Source: Enterobacteriaceae bacterium RIT714 (GTDB taxonomy: Bacteria > Pseudomonadota > Gammaproteobacteria > Enterobacterales > Enterobacteriaceae). From it: a DNA stretch of 64,000 nucleotides. Where the stretch lies: the NCBI GenBank assembly GCA_009668015.1, contig WJYB01000016.1:1-64000 (forward strand), read 5' to 3'. A model generated the notes under the pieces. The model was not told the origin of the DNA and made no database searches. It saw only the letters and a list, made by a program, of their open reading frames with translations. Positions 43,690 through 52,966 of this stretch are shown piece by piece. Both the position numbers and the translations under genes were made by a program. Within the stretch, counting starts at the first letter, position 1. Every line of letters starts with the position of its first letter.

Positions 43690-46600
43690 TAAATTGCTTT
43701 CGCCTCGTCACTTTCGGCATTCTCTGCTGTAGCGAGATAGCTATCAACGTCAAATGGCAGTTGCTGGGCGTCGCGGACCCCGGTAATCTTCACCTGATGT
43801 CGCGTAACACTTTGTCCGTTGACTCCCGTGTTCTCAGTTCTGACTATGCGCACCAACTGGTAGCCGGTTCCGGTAATTTTCCCTAACGTTTCCGGGGCCG
43901 CAACCAGCATCTGACACCCGGTTCTTACCGCCAGTTCGTGGACTGTCGCCTGAGAGGCCGCATCCAGACGGGAAACCTCGTCCATCACCAGCGGCAAAGT
44001 GAAAGGCTCTTTATTGCCATGAGAGCTGCGTCCCCAGTGCCTGAGCACGGCAATCAGCACTGCCAGCCCGGAGCCGATTCGTTCCCCGGTTGACAGGCTG
44101 GAAGCGTTCAGTGGTTCAAACTGCTCTGCACCGCGACGCTGTATTAGCGTTTTTACGTCCAGATAGTTACGATGATCCAGCAAATGTGAACCATCAATTT
44201 CATGTTGATTGATTTTTTTATACAGGCCAGCCAGCGCTTCAGTAACGGTTCCTGCCGTGGAAAAGAGATCGTCCATGCCGTAACCGCCTGATTTCAGAGC
44301 GTTCAGAGTATCCTGAAAATGTTTAACCGTCCTAGCTTCCAGACGCACACTGGCAACCTGCCCAAAGCCAATTCCGGTAAGTTCAGCACTTAACCGGCTT
44401 ATCGCTCTTTTCTCATCATTGATCCGGCGCGATAGTGCGTCGGCCAGTTCATCTCTACGCATCTGGAACGCGGCTTCGGTTTCAGCCAGCATCATCTGTG
44501 CATCTTTCGCCGCCTGAGACAATGCCAGCAGCATTTCCCGGGGTTGCGTGGTGCGCTGGATATCCTGGCGGGCGCGGCGGCGAAACAGTGCCACGGCGCA
44601 GCTATAAAGTGTGGCACAGGCTTCAGCGATATCAGATGTATCCTGGCCGCAGGACGCTAATTGCTGCATAAAAGGGTCGGCGGAAGAAATTGAATATTCA
44701 ATAGTTAGCCGGGTCAGTTGAGCCAGCAAGGATTGATCGACCAGCAATGGTGCTCCTGGTGATAGTGCTTTGCTATTTATCAGCATCTCGCGCATTACAG
44801 GTTCCAGCTCACCATAAGAACCATCGGCTTTTAATGCGCTTATAATTCCATTGCGCTGCTGAGTTATCTGTTCAATTTTTTCTGTCAGGGATGTAAGTTT
44901 GTTATTTTGATTTGTCAGGTTTGATTCTTCTTTTGAGCGTTGCGGATGCAACTCAGCCGTTTTTGTATAGCACTCTCTTAAATTGTTATTCAGTTTTTCA
45001 AGTTGGCTCTGTAAATGCACAAGCTGCGAGGCAAGTTTAGTTTCCAGGCCGAATGTGTAAGGAAATGGTAAATTATCCAGATTATTTTTAGCATCATCAC
45101 GATTCTCGCGGTGGCGAGTAATCGCGGATATTATGTCTGAATAAAACTTATCTTTTTCAGCTAACTCATTTTTCGCAGTTGTGAGTTCTTGTTTAATCCG
45201 TTCGCCGTCCTGTTCTAGCCGTTTTTGATCGCCAGATAAGAGGATTTGCGCTTGCGCTTCACCTTCCAGTATTTTCTGTGCATTAACATATTCCAGGTTA
45301 AGATGAGCACGCACACTGTCTAACTGTTTCACTAGTCGAACGTGCATTGCAGCGGTTTGCCAGGTTTTCTCGTTCTGCTCAGCCTGCTGGCACACTTGCG
45401 CTATATTCTCCGGGTATTCTTCCCGTAGTAATGGATACTCTTTTTCTATCTGATTAATTAGCGGCTGATAGCGTTTAATATCGCGCCCGGCAGCTTCAGA
45501 CCGCTTTATCTGATCAGCAACCTCGGCCAGCTCCTGAGTAAAATCCCGAAACAGAATTTTACTTTCTGGCTCACATTCCTGTAGTGCCAGCAAGAGACTC
45601 CGGCTTTTTTTCCACTGACTGGACACGATTCTGTGTTTTTCTTCAATATCAGTCAGAACGGTATAACGATGATTTCGCTGTCGGCGAGTATCCTCCAGCG
45701 GCGGTTCGTCATCCCAGATAAATGGTGGAGCCGAGCTAATAGCCTTAAGATGTTCGTTGTGGCGTTCAACGTCTTCAATCTCACGTTCCAGCGTCTCGCT
45801 CTTTTCATCTGCCAGTTGGATTTGTTGGTCCAATTGAAGGATAAGCGCCTCGCGAGCTTTATCACCTAATACGGGCTCTGAACGTATCTGGCTGATGCGG
45901 CGGTATCGCGGTTCATCGATAACACACCAGGGCGGGAGGAGACTCTCCACCGTGTTATATTCGTCGGTAATATCTTTAAAAAGTAATTCCGACTCAAACG
46001 GCTCGTTGCGTAAAACCTCCACGGGTTGGGTTACGCTGATCAATATAACGTCGGGAAGCGGCCATTGTTCACCGTATTGTGAGAGCAATAACCTGGCGGA
46101 ATCATCGACATCACCGTTAATAAGTATGGCAAACATTAACGGCCCTAATGCCGCCTCAAAATACCCTGCATTCTGGACTTCGATATCGGCGTACAATTCA
46201 GCGACCGATATTCCAGATACCTCGGCGGCAAGTGTCCTTAAATACTCAAGGCTCCCGGCTTCTCTTCCGCTCAGTTTATCGCGACGCCCCCGACACTGTT
46301 TGATTTCCGTTTCGTATTCAATGACAACCTGCCGGAGTGATTTAACGTGTAACGCATGGTCAAGAATAAGTTGTTCGCAGCGTTGCGGTGTCAAATCATC
46401 ATCAGAATAAATGGTGCGTAAATAGCTCACTGATGGCTGATATTGGTGCCACTGCTGACTCTGTTGCTCATAGCGTGTAATATTGATATCAAGCTGATTA
46501 ATTTGTTCTTTCACTTCGTTCTGACGTTGTTCTAATTGTTCCTTTTGTTCATTTAAGTGCAATTCTTGCTCTTGCTGCATCGCCAGTTGCTGCGCAAAGT

Positions 46601-48272
46601 CCTCATCGCTCAATGGCAGCGATAGCATGCCTGCATCACGAAGCCGTTGCTGAAGACGCCGCTGTTTTTGATGATCGCTTTGTAATGTCTTTTGATGCTG
46701 TTGCCACCCACTCAGTTGAGCGTTTTCGATACGCCATTTTTCCAGTTGAGCACCTTTTTCCCTAAACCAGCGCTGAGCGTCTGGAGGAGAGATATCATCC
46801 CCCAATTTTCGCGCGCTGTTTGCGGCAAAAGTATAAGCATTCAGGATATCCTGATGGGATCGTAACTGGCGCTCCGCATGGTTGAGGGCATTTCCCGCCT
46901 CTTTTTCTTGCTTCACGAGTTGTTCAATGAATGTGGTTAATCCAGACAGCGTAAAAGCCATGTTCCATTGGTTAATCTCATCATAGAGCTGTTTGGCGTG
47001 GTTATATTGCGATGCCATCTTCTGAGCAATGTCATAACGCGTAACGACATTAGATAACTGTTTGGCTGTGCTTAGCTGGCTCTCTTCATTCTCACCTTTT
47101 ATTCTTTCCAGCTCATCAACAATACCCTGCTGGAGTTTGCTCGCTTCTTCCGCACTCTCTAACTGCGGTTCAAGTTTATTCAGTTCACCAATTGCCTTTT
47201 GCTCGTGATCAAAGTAAATCCTACCGCCATTAGCGCATAACCGTCTCGGTTCAATATCGCTTATCTGTTGTTGCGTTATTGATTGTTCCGATTTTATGGC
47301 ATCTTCTTTGCGCCTGAGCGCACTCAGGGTTTCTTCAATTTTTTCCAGTTCACGCTCAATCCGATATTTTTCTCTCTGAGTAGTGGTGCGTTCTTCATCA
47401 TTCATGGCCAGTGTTTTCTCAATAACTGACCACGTTCTGGCTGAAAATGCCAAACTTAACGTAAGCAATGAATTAAAAAATTGATAGTCCTTTTGATAAC
47501 CTTGCAAGTCTTGCTGCGTAAGCCTGACTTTAATCATGGACTCATGCACCATATTCACTACGGAATGTATATTTCCGCGAGTATGGGCCATTAAATAAGC
47601 GCTGAGATGTTTTTCTATTGATTTATCCAGACGCCCGGCCATTGCTGAATGAAGGATCTGGGCCAGACGATATTTATCATCGGGTGACTGACAGGCTCGG
47701 GGTAAAATGCCATGCTGAAACAGTGCCAACATGTAGGCATTTGGGTCTTTAAATGACTGAATGGCGCATCCTAATAGTGCGGCTTTATCCCGTAACTGGT
47801 CTGTCGTTACCGGGTGAGCCACTTGTCCTTTACGATCAAGTAAACAATCCAGTGGGTTAACGTTATCGGGAAGTTTCAAACAAAATAGCTGGGTTTCTAA
47901 TGTTGTTCCTGTCTTTTTTTCAGCCCTGACGACGTACAGATGCCGGTGGCCTGTCCCTCGGGCCTCAATCTCCAGAGCAACAATACTGGGCTGCCCTAAA
48001 CGTGGAAACATTTCGCTGTCTTTTATTGATGTTGAAACCTTAAAATCATCCTTAGTCCCTAAGCTAATGTAGCGAATATCAGGGATCTGGCTGAACATAA
48101 ACGCGCCCAACAAAGACGTTTTTCCCGCACCATTATTGCCCAACAATGAAACGGTACCACCATACTGTCGCGATGTACGCAGTGCATGAGGATTCACCAG
48201 ATTTAACGTTCGGGCCATAATGCCATTAATGTTGACAATACTAAGGCTACGTATCAGAGGGTAGTGGTTCAC
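43689..48272 (-). CDS. jetC: JetC/MksB SMC-like ATPase, MukB-related
   Basis: 1527 aa from GTG 48272 overlapping the jetB stop. Walker A GNNGAGKT at 45-52, long coiled coils (~280-630 and ~830-1250), a compact hinge around 660-760, signature SLSTGERIGSGLAVLIAVL near 1395 and Walker B LPLVMDEVSRLDA near 1430. The C-terminus (LDAASQATVHELAVRTGCQM, then APETLGKITGTGYQLVR) and FGQVASVRLEARTV follow E. coli MukB, as does the length (MukB 1486 aa). Typical Wadjet type I JetC is shorter. It presumably dimerises and extrudes loops with JetA/JetB. Confidence 0.9.
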   Translation of the reverse strand: MNHYPLIRSLSIVNINGIMARTLNLVNPHALRTSRQYGGTVSLLGNNGAGKTSLLGAFMFSQIPDIRYISLGTKDDFKVSTSIKDSEMFPRLGQPSIVALEIEARGTGHRHLYVVRAEKKTGTTLETQLFCLKLPDNVNPLDCLLDRKGQVAHPVTTDQLRDKAALLGCAIQSFKDPNAYMLALFQHGILPRACQSPDDKYRLAQILHSAMAGRLDKSIEKHLSAYLMAHTRGNIHSVVNMVHESMIKVRLTQQDLQGYQKDYQFFNSLLTLSLAFSARTWSVIEKTLAMNDEERTTTQREKYRIERELEKIEETLSALRRKEDAIKSEQSITQQQISDIEPRRLCANGGRIYFDHEQKAIGELNKLEPQLESAEEASKLQQGIVDELERIKGENEESQLSTAKQLSNVVTRYDIAQKMASQYNHAKQLYDEINQWNMAFTLSGLTTFIEQLVKQEKEAGNALNHAERQLRSHQDILNAYTFAANSARKLGDDISPPDAQRWFREKGAQLEKWRIENAQLSGWQQHQKTLQSDHQKQRRLQQRLRDAGMLSLPLSDEDFAQQLAMQQEQELHLNEQKEQLEQRQNEVKEQINQLDINITRYEQQSQQWHQYQPSVSYLRTIYSDDDLTPQRCEQLILDHALHVKSLRQVVIEYETEIKQCRGRRDKLSGREAGSLEYLRTLAAEVSGISVAELYADIEVQNAGYFEAALGPLMFAILINGDVDDSARLLLSQYGEQWPLPDVILISVTQPVEVLRNEPFESELLFKDITDEYNTVESLLPPWCVIDEPRYRRISQIRSEPVLGDKAREALILQLDQQIQLADEKSETLEREIEDVERHNEHLKAISSAPPFIWDDEPPLEDTRRQRNHRYTVLTDIEEKHRIVSSQWKKSRSLLLALQECEPESKILFRDFTQELAEVADQIKRSEAAGRDIKRYQPLINQIEKEYPLLREEYPENIAQVCQQAEQNEKTWQTAAMHVRLVKQLDSVRAHLNLEYVNAQKILEGEAQAQILLSGDQKRLEQDGERIKQELTTAKNELAEKDKFYSDIISAITRHRENRDDAKNNLDNLPFPYTFGLETKLASQLVHLQSQLEKLNNNLRECYTKTAELHPQRSKEESNLTNQNNKLTSLTEKIEQITQQRNGIISALKADGSYGELEPVMREMLINSKALSPGAPLLVDQSLLAQLTRLTIEYSISSADPFMQQLASCGQDTSDIAEACATLYSCAVALFRRRARQDIQRTTQPREMLLALSQAAKDAQMMLAETEAAFQMRRDELADALSRRINDEKRAISRLSAELTGIGFGQVASVRLEARTVKHFQDTLNALKSGGYGMDDLFSTAGTVTEALAGLYKKINQHEIDGSHLLDHRNYLDVKTLIQRRGAEQFEPLNASSLSTGERIGSGLAVLIAVLRHWGRSSHGNKEPFTLPLVMDEVSRLDAASQATVHELAVRTGCQMLVAAPETLGKITGTGYQLVRIVRTENTGVNGQSVTRHQVKITGVRDAQQLPFDVDSYLATAENAESDEAKAI

Positions 48273-49042
48273 AATTGTTCCCCTTCATGAGTCTCGGAAG
48301 CAAATAAATCGCCCGTTGTATCCATTTCTTCTTCGGCAGAGAAACGATCGCTCTCTGCCAAATCTTCATCTACACTATCCCGCGCTGCCTCATCAATATT
48401 GATCAGATAACCCTCTTGGATCAGTTCAGCCAGACGTTGTGGAATTTCTGACTCTTGCTGTAATCCTCGCAGTGGTTCAATAAAACGATAGATAGCGGGT
48501 GTTGTCTGGAAGGATTGCCGATCCTTAGAGAGTTGAATAAAGGCATAGCGATCGAATACTATGAGCGACTTTCTTATTTCATCCTGGATTTTAGATAAAT
48601 CGTATTGGGTCTGTTGACCAGGACGACGGCGGAATAACTCCAGCAGTCTGGTTTCAGATAATTGATTACTCATTCGTTCCAGTAATTGATTCGTTGTGAA
48701 CCACTCTTTTTGACTAAGCTTTTTTTCGAGTTCCATTGCAACAATAATCAGACCAGTGACCATCTGTAACTCATTAAATCGCTCTAAGGGGATTTTCCCT
48801 CGACGCTGAGGCAGTAAATAATAAACAGATTCATTTGAAAGGCATAAAGATAAAGATAAGCAATCGTAATACTCACAAAGCGGATGAAATGTCTGGTTAA
48901 CAAATGAATACAGCATGTAGTCCGCAGGTAATATATTAATCCCTCTACGTAATTTATAATCTGCAACGGGGAATAGAGGTGATTTCATCACATCCAGGAA
49001 TGTATTAAATTGCTCACCCTGTGTGGATTCAAACTCAGTCAT
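48269..49042 (-). CDS. jetB: JetB/MksE-like subunit
   Basis: 257 aa. A tandem winged-helix MukE/MksE-type protein: FLDVMKSPLFPVADYKLRRG, then an HTH (LERMSNQLSETRLLELFRRRP) and a region of beta-strands (IQLSKDRQSFQTTPAIYRFIEPL). The acidic C-terminal tail (DEDLAESDRFSAEEEMD) resembles that of MukE. It overlaps jetA by 8 nt and jetC by 4 nt. In the complex it binds the kleisin and DNA. Confidence 0.82.
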   Translation of the reverse strand: MTEFESTQGEQFNTFLDVMKSPLFPVADYKLRRGINILPADYMLYSFVNQTFHPLCEYYDCLSLSLCLSNESVYYLLPQRRGKIPLERFNELQMVTGLIIVAMELEKKLSQKEWFTTNQLLERMSNQLSETRLLELFRRRPGQQTQYDLSKIQDEIRKSLIVFDRYAFIQLSKDRQSFQTTPAIYRFIEPLRGLQQESEIPQRLAELIQEGYLINIDEAARDSVDEDLAESDRFSAEEEMDTTGDLFASETHEGEQL

Positions 49043-50435
49043 TTAGGCCACCTTGCGAAATTATCCATTGTTCCTCGATTTCGTAATTTGCCGACTCATC
49101 CATCAAAACCCATTCCGGACTGATATCATCCTGAGTATTGTTACTCTGCTTCATCAGTTCTTTTATTGCACACTGTGCCAAACGAAGTCGATCTGTTTCA
49201 TTGAACGGGAATTTTCTTAAAATATTTCTGATGACAGAAACGTTACTCACCGGTTTATTATCACTTAATGCTTTCTCAACAAACTCTCTTGCAAAACTCT
49301 CTAACTGAAAAGCAGGCATTTCCCGCACCAGCTCTTCATCATCATTATCATCAAGAAATAACGCGTTATCCGCCGGAGGCGGAGGTGTGTCCCATTCACG
49401 TAATTGCATTAGCTTAACCGTCGAAGGTAATGCTAACGACCATGATGACCGACCAAACAACTCGATAGTACGATCGATTAAATACCCCAGATTAGCATTG
49501 GGATCTAATGCGATGCGGATGCGTATACGGTCCAGCACGCTGCTAAAGAATCCGGATAAATCCTTTAAGGAATGATTAGCGAATTCTCGAACATCCACTA
49601 ATGAACCAAACAAAGAGGATAATGTATTTTTTAATCGCTGAGCTCCACCTTTTTGCACGACTGTATTTTGCAAAATTTCCAGTTGCATTAATACTGCATC
49701 GGCACGGTTCATTACTAACATTCTCAAATCGTTGATCTGACCAGCCAGCGTGCGTATTATTTCCAGGAGTCGCTGGATTTCTGTTTCCAGAGAAATACCA
49801 ATTTCAGTTTGTATCTCGGAGCGCATTGAATGAAACTTAGAGATAAGGAATTCCTGATTTTTAAAAACGCCCGTCAGCAGATCTTTCAGACTCGGTAAAA
49901 AAAGTTCTACCTTCACCAACCATTCACTGTCAGTAATTTTTTCTCCGTCGCTGGCAGCATTTAAACTGGAGAGTTCCTGATCAATTCTCAGATAACGTTG
50001 ACTTAATGTTTCTTTATCTTCTAATTCATCAGATTGTTGGAATGGTTTTAACAAATCATGTGCCAACTGAGTCAGACGATATATTCCACCAACATCAGCG
50101 ACAGACATTCCGGCCAGTGACAACAATCCCTGTTCCAGCGCTCGTTTCAGAAAGTTATTAACCCGAACATCGGAGGTGTTAGGATCTTCATTTATTCTTT
50201 CATCAACGTAACGGATAATACTGTGACATGTCGTCTCATCGTAGCCGGATTGAACAAAGTAATGCTCACTATTTGATTCGACGCCTGACTCCTCCATACC
50301 CCACATAGCCATCGCCGCCAGATAGCTAAACTCATTAGGGGTAAGATGTAAATTCGGCTGGTATTTACTGATTTTTAACAGTATGCAGTTTAGTGGGCTA
50401 GTAAACTGCTGCGGTGTGGGTGCGACATTGTCCAT
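49035..50435 (-). CDS. jetA: JetA/MksF-like kleisin subunit, MukF-related
   Basis: 466 aa from ATG 50435 (MDNVAPTPQQF), with GAGG 11 nt upstream; a GTG four codons earlier has no free ribosome site. Order follows MukF: N-terminal winged helix (IYRLTQLAHDLL), four-helix middle (LFLPSLKDLLTGVFKNQ), then helices (ETEIQRLLEIIRTLAGQINDLR), an acidic linker (ALFLDDNDDEELVREM) and a C-terminal winged helix. It bridges the SMC heads. First gene of the overlapping jetABCD set. Confidence 0.85.
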   Translation of the reverse strand: MDNVAPTPQQFTSPLNCILLKISKYQPNLHLTPNEFSYLAAMAMWGMEESGVESNSEHYFVQSGYDETTCHSIIRYVDERINEDPNTSDVRVNNFLKRALEQGLLSLAGMSVADVGGIYRLTQLAHDLLKPFQQSDELEDKETLSQRYLRIDQELSSLNAASDGEKITDSEWLVKVELFLPSLKDLLTGVFKNQEFLISKFHSMRSEIQTEIGISLETEIQRLLEIIRTLAGQINDLRMLVMNRADAVLMQLEILQNTVVQKGGAQRLKNTLSSLFGSLVDVREFANHSLKDLSGFFSSVLDRIRIRIALDPNANLGYLIDRTIELFGRSSWSLALPSTVKLMQLREWDTPPPPADNALFLDDNDDEELVREMPAFQLESFAREFVEKALSDNKPVSNVSVIRNILRKFPFNETDRLRLAQCAIKELMKQSNNTQDDISPEWVLMDESANYEIEEQWIISQGGLND

Positions 50436-50574
50436 GATAAAGCTCACCTCGGCTTTTCTCGTTCAGTCTCCATGCTGTTATATCAAATTAATAGCTGGAG
50501 ATCCTTTTTTCTTGCTGAAACAGTGACATAAATTCAACCTCTGCCTCAAAAACATTATAGAAATCGATAACAAC

Positions 50575-51573
50575 TTAAACGCCACTGCTATCCCGGCAAA
50601 TCTCTCCGCACAATCGCAACTCCGGCGGCTTTGCAGGTGTAATAACCCCAATCCTGACTGGTAAAGAACCCTCTTTTTGGCATTGTTTCTTGAGCAGCTG
50701 CCAGTTTTCGGTTTCAAACTCCATGTGGGTAATCAGGGAATCAAAAGCCCCCTCAGCAACTTCTACTTTTAGCGGTTTCTCTTCTTCACTGCCGGTAAGA
50801 TCAGATTCAGGCTCCTTCGGCGCCTCGTTTTGCAGTCCATCAAGACTGTTTTTTAACCCGTCAAAGCAGTTTGTCGCAGCACTTGGGGTATGGAAAAACA
50901 AACCACTAATAAAGATCGCTTCCATTACTTCATAGAAGGAAAAAGAGGTATCCCCATACACAAAACGACCACGATCGGTACTACTTACCCCACAGGCACT
51001 TTCTCTTAGCAACTCATCCTTCTGCAAGGTCATCAGCGTTTGCTTGTTGTAGAGGATCACTGGCAGGTTTTTAATTTCGTGGACATTTTCGCTAAGGCTC
51101 CAGCGTTCCTTATCACCTTTGATAAAACCAGAAGCATCGCAGCTACTTTCAATATCAACTTCTTCAGTAGGGATCCGATCACGATTGAACCAGGCTGTAA
51201 AATCCTCACCGTCTCCCATATCCTGATGCTGATATGCGCGGTAAACAGAGCTGCGGCGATCAATGCCAATCCACTCAAGATCCCATGTGGTCGGTTTAGA
51301 TGGTTTTCTTACTTCGACAATATAGGCCCCAACATCCCGATCCAAGTAAGCGGTTAGCAATTCCTTCCACGGCTCAATCGCAAAAAAGATATTCGCCAGA
51401 GTTGTTCCTTCTTCGATCATCACGGTATGACGAAAGAACCTGAGAAGAAAAAAGGGATCGGTATCTGAAATGGCTTTCTGTATTGAGAGTAACGGAAGGG
51501 CCGTCGTTTCATCATAGTCAGAACGAAAGCGTAGTATTGAGTCCGAGCAAAAAATTAGTTTACCTTCCATCAT
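50575..51573 (-). CDS. Unrecognised 332-aa protein upstream of jetABCD
   Basis: No family recognised. Starts MMEGKLIFCSDS with AGGAG 8 nt upstream. It has an alternating beta/helix pattern (LRFFRHTVMIEEGTTLANIFFAIEPWKELLTAYLDRDVGAYIVEV), a charged low-complexity stretch (EAPKEPESDLTGSEEEKP) near 250-275 and a C-terminal segment (SLPVRIGVITPAKPPELRLCGEICRD). It lies 139 bp upstream of jetA in the same direction and is probably part of the same unit; it may be an added sensor or immunity component. No membrane segments. Confidence 0.6.
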   Translation of the reverse strand: MMEGKLIFCSDSILRFRSDYDETTALPLLSIQKAISDTDPFFLLRFFRHTVMIEEGTTLANIFFAIEPWKELLTAYLDRDVGAYIVEVRKPSKPTTWDLEWIGIDRRSSVYRAYQHQDMGDGEDFTAWFNRDRIPTEEVDIESSCDASGFIKGDKERWSLSENVHEIKNLPVILYNKQTLMTLQKDELLRESACGVSSTDRGRFVYGDTSFSFYEVMEAIFISGLFFHTPSAATNCFDGLKNSLDGLQNEAPKEPESDLTGSEEEKPLKVEVAEGAFDSLITHMEFETENWQLLKKQCQKEGSLPVRIGVITPAKPPELRLCGEICRDSSGV

Positions 51574-51670
51574 TTATCTGGCTCCTGATGCTATGTAGTA
51601 ATCCTTGGCGATCTACCGCACAGCTTTTTTGCGCTTTATCTGGTTTGAAGGAAAGCATAGATGAGATGGT

Positions 51671-51700
51671 GTACAAGTCATAGTACTCGACTTGTGTACA
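51671..51700 (-). promoter_or_regulatory. Inverted repeat upstream of the defence cluster
   Basis: GTACAAGTC (51671-51679) and GACTTGTGTAC (51689-51699) form a dyad with a 9-nt centre about 100 bp upstream of the first leftward gene. A near repeat GGTGGTCATTCT/GGTGGTC follows at about 51724-51741. It is a candidate operator or promoter region for the whole leftward cluster; there are no clear -35/-10 boxes. Confidence 0.4.
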
Positions 51701-51801
51701 GAAAGAAAAAACCAGAAAAAATAGGTGGTCATTCTGGTGGTCTTGACAACCCCAATTTTAGGTTTAGCTTACCAATCAGCCAGTTAATGGCAAAGGAGAT
51801 C

Positions 51802-51821
51802 CCAGTCAGAGGAGCCAAATT
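51802..51821 (+). repeat. attR, right direct repeat of the island
   Basis: Exact 20-bp copy of 29886-29905 (tRNA-Asn 3' end), followed at once by the hairpin that normally terminates tRNA-Asn genes in this genome. Confidence 0.92.
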
Positions 51822-51823
51822 TG

Positions 51824-51858
51824 AAAAGCCTGCTTAAGGAAACTTAAGCAGGCTTTTT
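51824..51858 (+). terminator. Displaced tRNA-Asn terminator
   Basis: AAAAGCCTGCTTAAG / CTTAAGCAGGCTTTT perfect 15-bp stem with GAAA loop and T run. It belongs to the tRNA-Asn at 29826 and was separated by the island. Confidence 0.85.
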
Positions 51859-51976
51859 ACTTTCAGGGATTTCAGCCTTTTTCTCAGGCAGTTGAGACAG
51901 GCGCCACGCGAATGATGTCACAACGCCCCTGATTGCGCTCAGCGTCAAATAACGCTGAGCCAGGCTGAATAAGAAA

Positions 51977-52222
51977 CTACTCATTGCCCCATTGATTCAG
52001 GAACGTCGCGATTTCATCAATTCGCTTATCGTCGATACCTGCGTCATCAGCCATCTCTTTCTGCGCATCCTCGCTGATCTCCTCGTTATTCATCAACCGG
52101 GTGATCAACAGCTGGAAATAGCGCGCCAGGGAGTCACGTTCAGACTCGCTCACAGGCTTTGCGGACTCCGTCGAATACTCATCGGCAATGTCGTAATATT
52201 TTAGTGGTACTTCGTCGTTCAT
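51977..52222 (-). CDS. ymjA: YmjA-like DUF2543 protein
   Basis: 81 aa, the same length and pattern as E. coli Ymj[34 protein letters not shown] and the C-terminal FLNQWGNE. Function unknown. It is a single gene between the island and tmaR; in E. coli ymjA lies elsewhere. A 9-bp perfect hairpin (GCTCAGCGT/ACGCTGAGC, 51937-51960) lies downstream but has no clear U tract on this strand. Confidence 0.85.
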   Translation of the reverse strand: MNDEVPLKYYDIADEYSTESAKPVSESERDSLARYFQLLITRLMNNEEISEDAQKEMADDAGIDDKRIDEIATFLNQWGNE

Positions 52223-52410
52223 CTGTCGTCTCCAGGGTTAACGCCGCTGCAAGTTGCTGCCTGCATCTTTGATGCATGAATAATAACATTCTTATCTCGT
52301 TTTTTCCGTCCTGACGGCGGGAACCCTCCAGCAAAAAGAGGAATGTCATCCGTTAAACGCATTGTGCAGTGCGGGTCGATAAATGTCGGATTTGTACTCT
52401 GATAAGAGGC

Positions 52411-52442
52411 AAAAAAAAGCCCCTCTGCTTTTGCAGAGAGGC
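52411..52442 (-). terminator. Terminator of tmaR
   Basis: Minus-strand stem GCCTCTCTGC / GCAGAGGGGC (one mismatch) with a T run of eight. Confidence 0.85.
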
Positions 52443-52462
52443 CTCGTGATGCGTAACGGCAA

Positions 52463-52798
52463 TTACTCGCTTTTTGCTTCGCCGTTTTTGATTTCGCCGA
52501 TCACTTTCAGCTTTTTAGAGATGTCGCGACGCTCTTTGGACAGCTCAGCATTTTTAATGATGTAGTCGTCTACGCGATCTTCGTAGTCGCTTTTCATGCT
52601 GGCGATAATGCCCTGGATAGCTTCCACGCTCATACCCGGCTTGATGTAGTCGCTCAGGTTATCAAGCAGCAGAACACGCTTCTGGTTGTCACGGATCTTC
52701 TTCTCAACGTCCTGGATTTCACGCTGCAGTTTGTTTTTGCGGCGGAACAGGCGGACGAATTCCAGAACATCCTGGAACGAAGGCTTGGTAGTTTCCAT
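52463..52798 (-). CDS. tmaR: TmaR (YeeX), pole-localising PTS regulator
   Basis: 111 aa, DUF496. Highly charged, almost fully coiled coil ([37 protein letters not shown]). In E. coli TmaR clusters at the pole and sequesters enzyme I of the PTS. Adjacent to yeeA as in E. coli. Strong terminator downstream. Confidence 0.95.
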   Translation of the reverse strand: METTKPSFQDVLEFVRLFRRKNKLQREIQDVEKKIRDNQKRVLLLDNLSDYIKPGMSVEAIQGIIASMKSDYEDRVDDYIIKNAELSKERRDISKKLKVIGEIKNGEAKSE

Positions 52799-52966
52799 TT
52801 TGATACCCCTGATAATGTGAGATTCGGATTCGTTTAAGCAACCGCTGTGCAGATAACCTTACTGACAGCCGCTGCGAATGACAATGAGTATATCGTTTAA
52901 GCCTATCATAACCCCAATTGCTGCTGAATCGAAGCAGCAGGCGTCACATCCGGAGATGGCTGCTTT

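Larger units (their letters stand above)
29886..51821. mobile_element. Integrated genomic island at tRNA-Asn
   Basis: Bounded by 20-bp direct repeats (29886-29905 and 51802-51821) of the tRNA 3' end, with a P4-type integrase as the first gene inside. The displaced tRNA terminator immediately beyond the right repeat confirms insertion. Cargo: second recombinase, HigBA-type TA, Nlp-like regulator, Wadjet-type JetABCD and a ubiquitin-like conjugation operon. The right two thirds are visibly more AT-rich than the flanking core. No conjugation, replication or packaging genes are seen, so movement would need a helper. Confidence 0.93.
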
